Source: Anticarsia gemmatalis
Taxonomy: Eukaryota > Arthropoda > Insecta > Lepidoptera > Erebidae
Assembly: GCF_050436995.1 (NCBI RefSeq)
Contig: NC_134745.1
Coordinates: 3,100,001 to 3,164,000 of the forward strand
Length of the DNA stretch: 64,000 nucleotides
Direction: 5' to 3'
The notes beneath the pieces were generated by a model that saw only the letters and a list, made by a program, of their open reading frames with translations, had not been told where the DNA came from and did not search any database. A program made the position numbers and the translations under genes. Positions 61,641 through 64,000 of the stretch are shown in pieces (the first letter of the stretch is position 1; each line of letters begins with the position of its first letter).

Positions 61641-63599
61641 TCAAATTTGCAATGATCTCTCACAAAGCTTGCACCGGCTAGACACTAATAGCTAGACAAA
61701 AATTCACATCCAAATACAAACTACCTATGTTATATCAATTTGTGTCACAGTCGTCACAGATGGAAGTATTCCCATCGCTATTAAGATTTCTCTTTGCGTC
61801 ACGAATGTAAGCTTATATTCATTCTATAGCATCTTGATAGAAGACGGGTGGCATGTAATTATATTAGGACGGCACACTTATGTCACATGCCAAAACTAAG
61901 AGTTGTATTACTACTGTAGTCTCAGGCCCGATGATTTGTGCGTACGCATTTACAAGTCATCAACATCATACATATATAGATCATCTAGACAGGGGCATGT
62001 TGACTAATTGTCAGTTAAATAGAATGTAGTAGAATATTTTGGCGATGTCATACATAGAATAAATCTATATTTTCGTTTGGGTACCGTTACGCCTCCGTAA
62101 TTTGCGAATTGCGTCGTAAAATAGTAATAAGGAAGGAGCATGTAGTCCGAAAAATCTCCCCGTGTGCCAATTGGGTCAGATGTCTGTCAAGAAATAACGA
62201 GAAAATAGCTAACAGGTAGCTTTCTCTAACTAAACAGAAATGCCAACATTGAATAATTTCACGAAAATGGCAATGATGTATTTGGAACACTCAAGGGCAT
62301 TGTTCCAATTGGATGTTACTATTTACTGGAATGAAACAATCATTACGTTTCCTGACGGGTACAAGTATTTTTGTTTCAGTAAATTGCTTGTTCAACTAAC
62401 AATGCAAATAGCTAGATTTGTTTAACATCACGGACCACGGTACAGCTAATTACATACTTTTCTAAGTATTTATTGCGCTGTTTATGATAAAAAAAATATC
62501 CGACGGATCATTTAACGTAATGACGAGGTACGGTTACGCCGTCTGGGCGGTGTCTAGCTTGTGGTCGCTTTCTCACTCCAACGATCGTGAAACGAAAGGT
62601 GGTACATAGCAAAAGCTTGGAAAAGTGGTAAGGTTTTCCTCATAAACATCTCTATCAATAATTATGAAACCTTTTTGTATGCACTGATATTTATGTTGGA
62701 TAGTTGATTTTTTTCGATTGAGTTCAACGGCATTTTACTATAGAAAGTACTGCAACGTTGACGTGTCGATAATTTGTTTTAGCATTATGAAAATCATTGA
62801 GATTTCAAGTGATGTTTGCATTGCACCACAGCAAGAGTCAAGCTTTGGATTCAGTCAATATTTACCAAGATACTATCGTGATTTAGAAACGCAATAAAAA
62901 TATGCTTAAACTAACAGGGAACAAGATTTGCGAAAACAATCGGTTCTAATATGGATCCTCCACTCAAATTGTGAGGAAAATATACAAGGCGAAGGTCGGC
63001 AAACAAGTTGACAGAAGTTCCAAGCAATTGTTATACAAACTTAGCGAGTTTTCGTCCAAACATAGTATAAATCAATTCCTTGTTTTCTCGATATAGACGT
63101 TGGTACAATAAAATCAGGGCTTTTATGTATCATTTATGTAACACGAATTTATAAGTTCGTTCTGTTACTGAAAAAAAATGATAGATCAATTGATACAACT
63201 TACTACAATTGAGATAAGTATAACCAATGTTCTTTATTGCTAAAATACTATAACAGTAAGAATATTATAAAGCTTTGAGAGAGGGAGAGAGAAAGTAACG
63301 ATGGAAAAGTATGTCTCATTACTTTAGGTAATGATTACGTCATTTGGTAATAATTTAGAAAAGTAAATCGAATAGCAACAAGGGGCTTTGTTCAATTAGG
63401 AATTGATTTGAAACATAACGATTATAAATCCGACTAAGCACTATCAGTAGATTGAAACAAAATTAATTTCAAGTGTTCAAGATAATTCGAAATCAATGAT
63501 CGATTTAATGGAACATCTGATCAGATAATTGTGTACAATTTTGGTGATATAAGAATAGTATTGAACGTAATATTACTTACGGAAAATGTGTGTACAGTG
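61641..63599. other. AT-rich non-coding stretch
   Basis: No gene or repeat recognised. The ORFs at 62087-62425 overlap on opposite strands and are unsupported. A purine run GAGAGAGGGAGAGAGAAAG occurs near 63277. TTACGTCA occurs near 63337. Confidence 0.5.
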
Positions 63600-63790
63600 C
63601 TCAAATGACGCCTAAACAAAGCCTTCGCCGCAAGTCTCTCATTACTTATACTCATTACTGGCTAGTGGAAGAAAGCAGACACCGGGCAGACTGCACACAA
63701 TGGCCGGACCAGAACTGGGTTAATTGAAGACAACAGCGCCCATCGCCGCCGGCTGACGGCGAGATCCGATCTCTGTAGTCTGTACGCCTC
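63600..63790. promoter_or_regulatory. GC-rich island near right edge
   Basis: G+C rises to about 55-60% for 130 bp, with several CpG and a GCCGCCGGCTGACGGC dyad-like sequence. A plus ATG at 63700 in good context reads MAGPELG and stops. A minus ATG in the same block also stops early. It could be a promoter or 5'UTR of a gene continuing outside the window, but the window ends before that can be judged. Confidence 0.22.
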
Positions 63791-64000
63791 TAAATTAATA
63801 CTGTAATAAACTATTCATTCGGAATTATGGGCAGAGGCGACGAGTGCAACATTGTTACCGCCGCAAATAGACTGTTTATACCACTTTACTAGGCGTAATG
63901 TTTATGACATTTAAAACGGAGAAAATAGTAAAGCATTGATTATCAGATATGAATATATCTTGGAGTGTTAACAAATGATTTCATTGAAAGAGCGATAAAT

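Noticed and set aside
62289..62312. Resemblance of the minus strand to the first 11 bases of miR-2788 (CAATGCCCTTG)
   Set aside because: The match stops after the seed, the rest differs, and I see no hairpin around it. No known miRNA was recognised in the window by eye.
1..64000. CRISPR array, operons, rRNA, bacterial or viral gene blocks
   Set aside because: No regularly spaced repeats, no long overlapping ORFs, no rRNA-like conserved blocks; the tRNA and repeats are of insect nuclear type.

Overview
The window looks like 64 kb of nuclear DNA from a moth or butterfly (Lepidoptera). It is AT-rich (roughly 64% A+T by eye). It carries diverged copies of dispersed repeats of the kind I know from lepidopteran genomes: the non-LTR tail ending in TGATTTTGATTTTGA, the 'ctggtagagaacgcc...cattaagtccgcc' tail, the 'cgcgaacagacagac' and 'aactttcgcgtttataatat' tails, and the C-terminus of a LINE ORF2 read as CRDRSKWHSMVSAYPNGKKG. 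It also has one canonical eukaryotic tRNA gene with internal A and B boxes. There is no operon structure, ribosome binding site or long bacterial-type ORF. The longest ATG-to-stop ORF is 117 codons, about what chance gives at this base composition, so nearly all ORFs of 60-117 codons are treated as noise.

Solid content is sparse. (1) A tRNA-Lys(UUU) gene on the minus strand at 49751-49823, with a T5 terminator. (2) One well-supported protein-coding exon on the plus strand, 20867-21133, GC-rich with strong codon periodicity (about 85% G/C at third positions); it appears to be the 3'-terminal coding exon of a gene whose upstream exons I cannot place. (3) About eight degraded retrotransposon pieces, all but one between 37.6 and 54.1 kb. 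The first 37 kb is almost free of recognisable repeats.

The rest reads as giant-intron or gene-desert DNA. It contains splice-signal pairs that could be small exons. The best is a 46-nt minus-strand candidate (6008-6053) whose 3' splice site is fused directly to a 5' splice site, the layout of a recursive-splicing ratchet point. Two further minus-strand candidates at 4411-4467 and 481-586 are compatible with it in phase, so a minus-strand gene may leave the left edge. A 230-nt stop-free minus segment (8512-8741) bounded by splice-like signals does not fit that chain in phase. GC-rich, promoter-like islands lie at about 8.1-8.28, 61.4-61.64 and 63.6-63.79 kb; the first two share the 12-mer TGCGCAGGCGCC.

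Two regulatory-scale patterns stand out. The palindromic CRE octamer TGACGTCA occurs 14 times, against fewer than one expected from base composition. Four CTCF-like 'AGATGGCG' motifs lie within about 1.1 kb around the tRNA gene, in divergent orientation, suggesting a boundary element. A 113-nt imperfect hairpin at 54279-54391 is either a MITE remnant or a small-RNA precursor-like fold. Everything called a candidate exon is inference from splice signals and needs RNA evidence.
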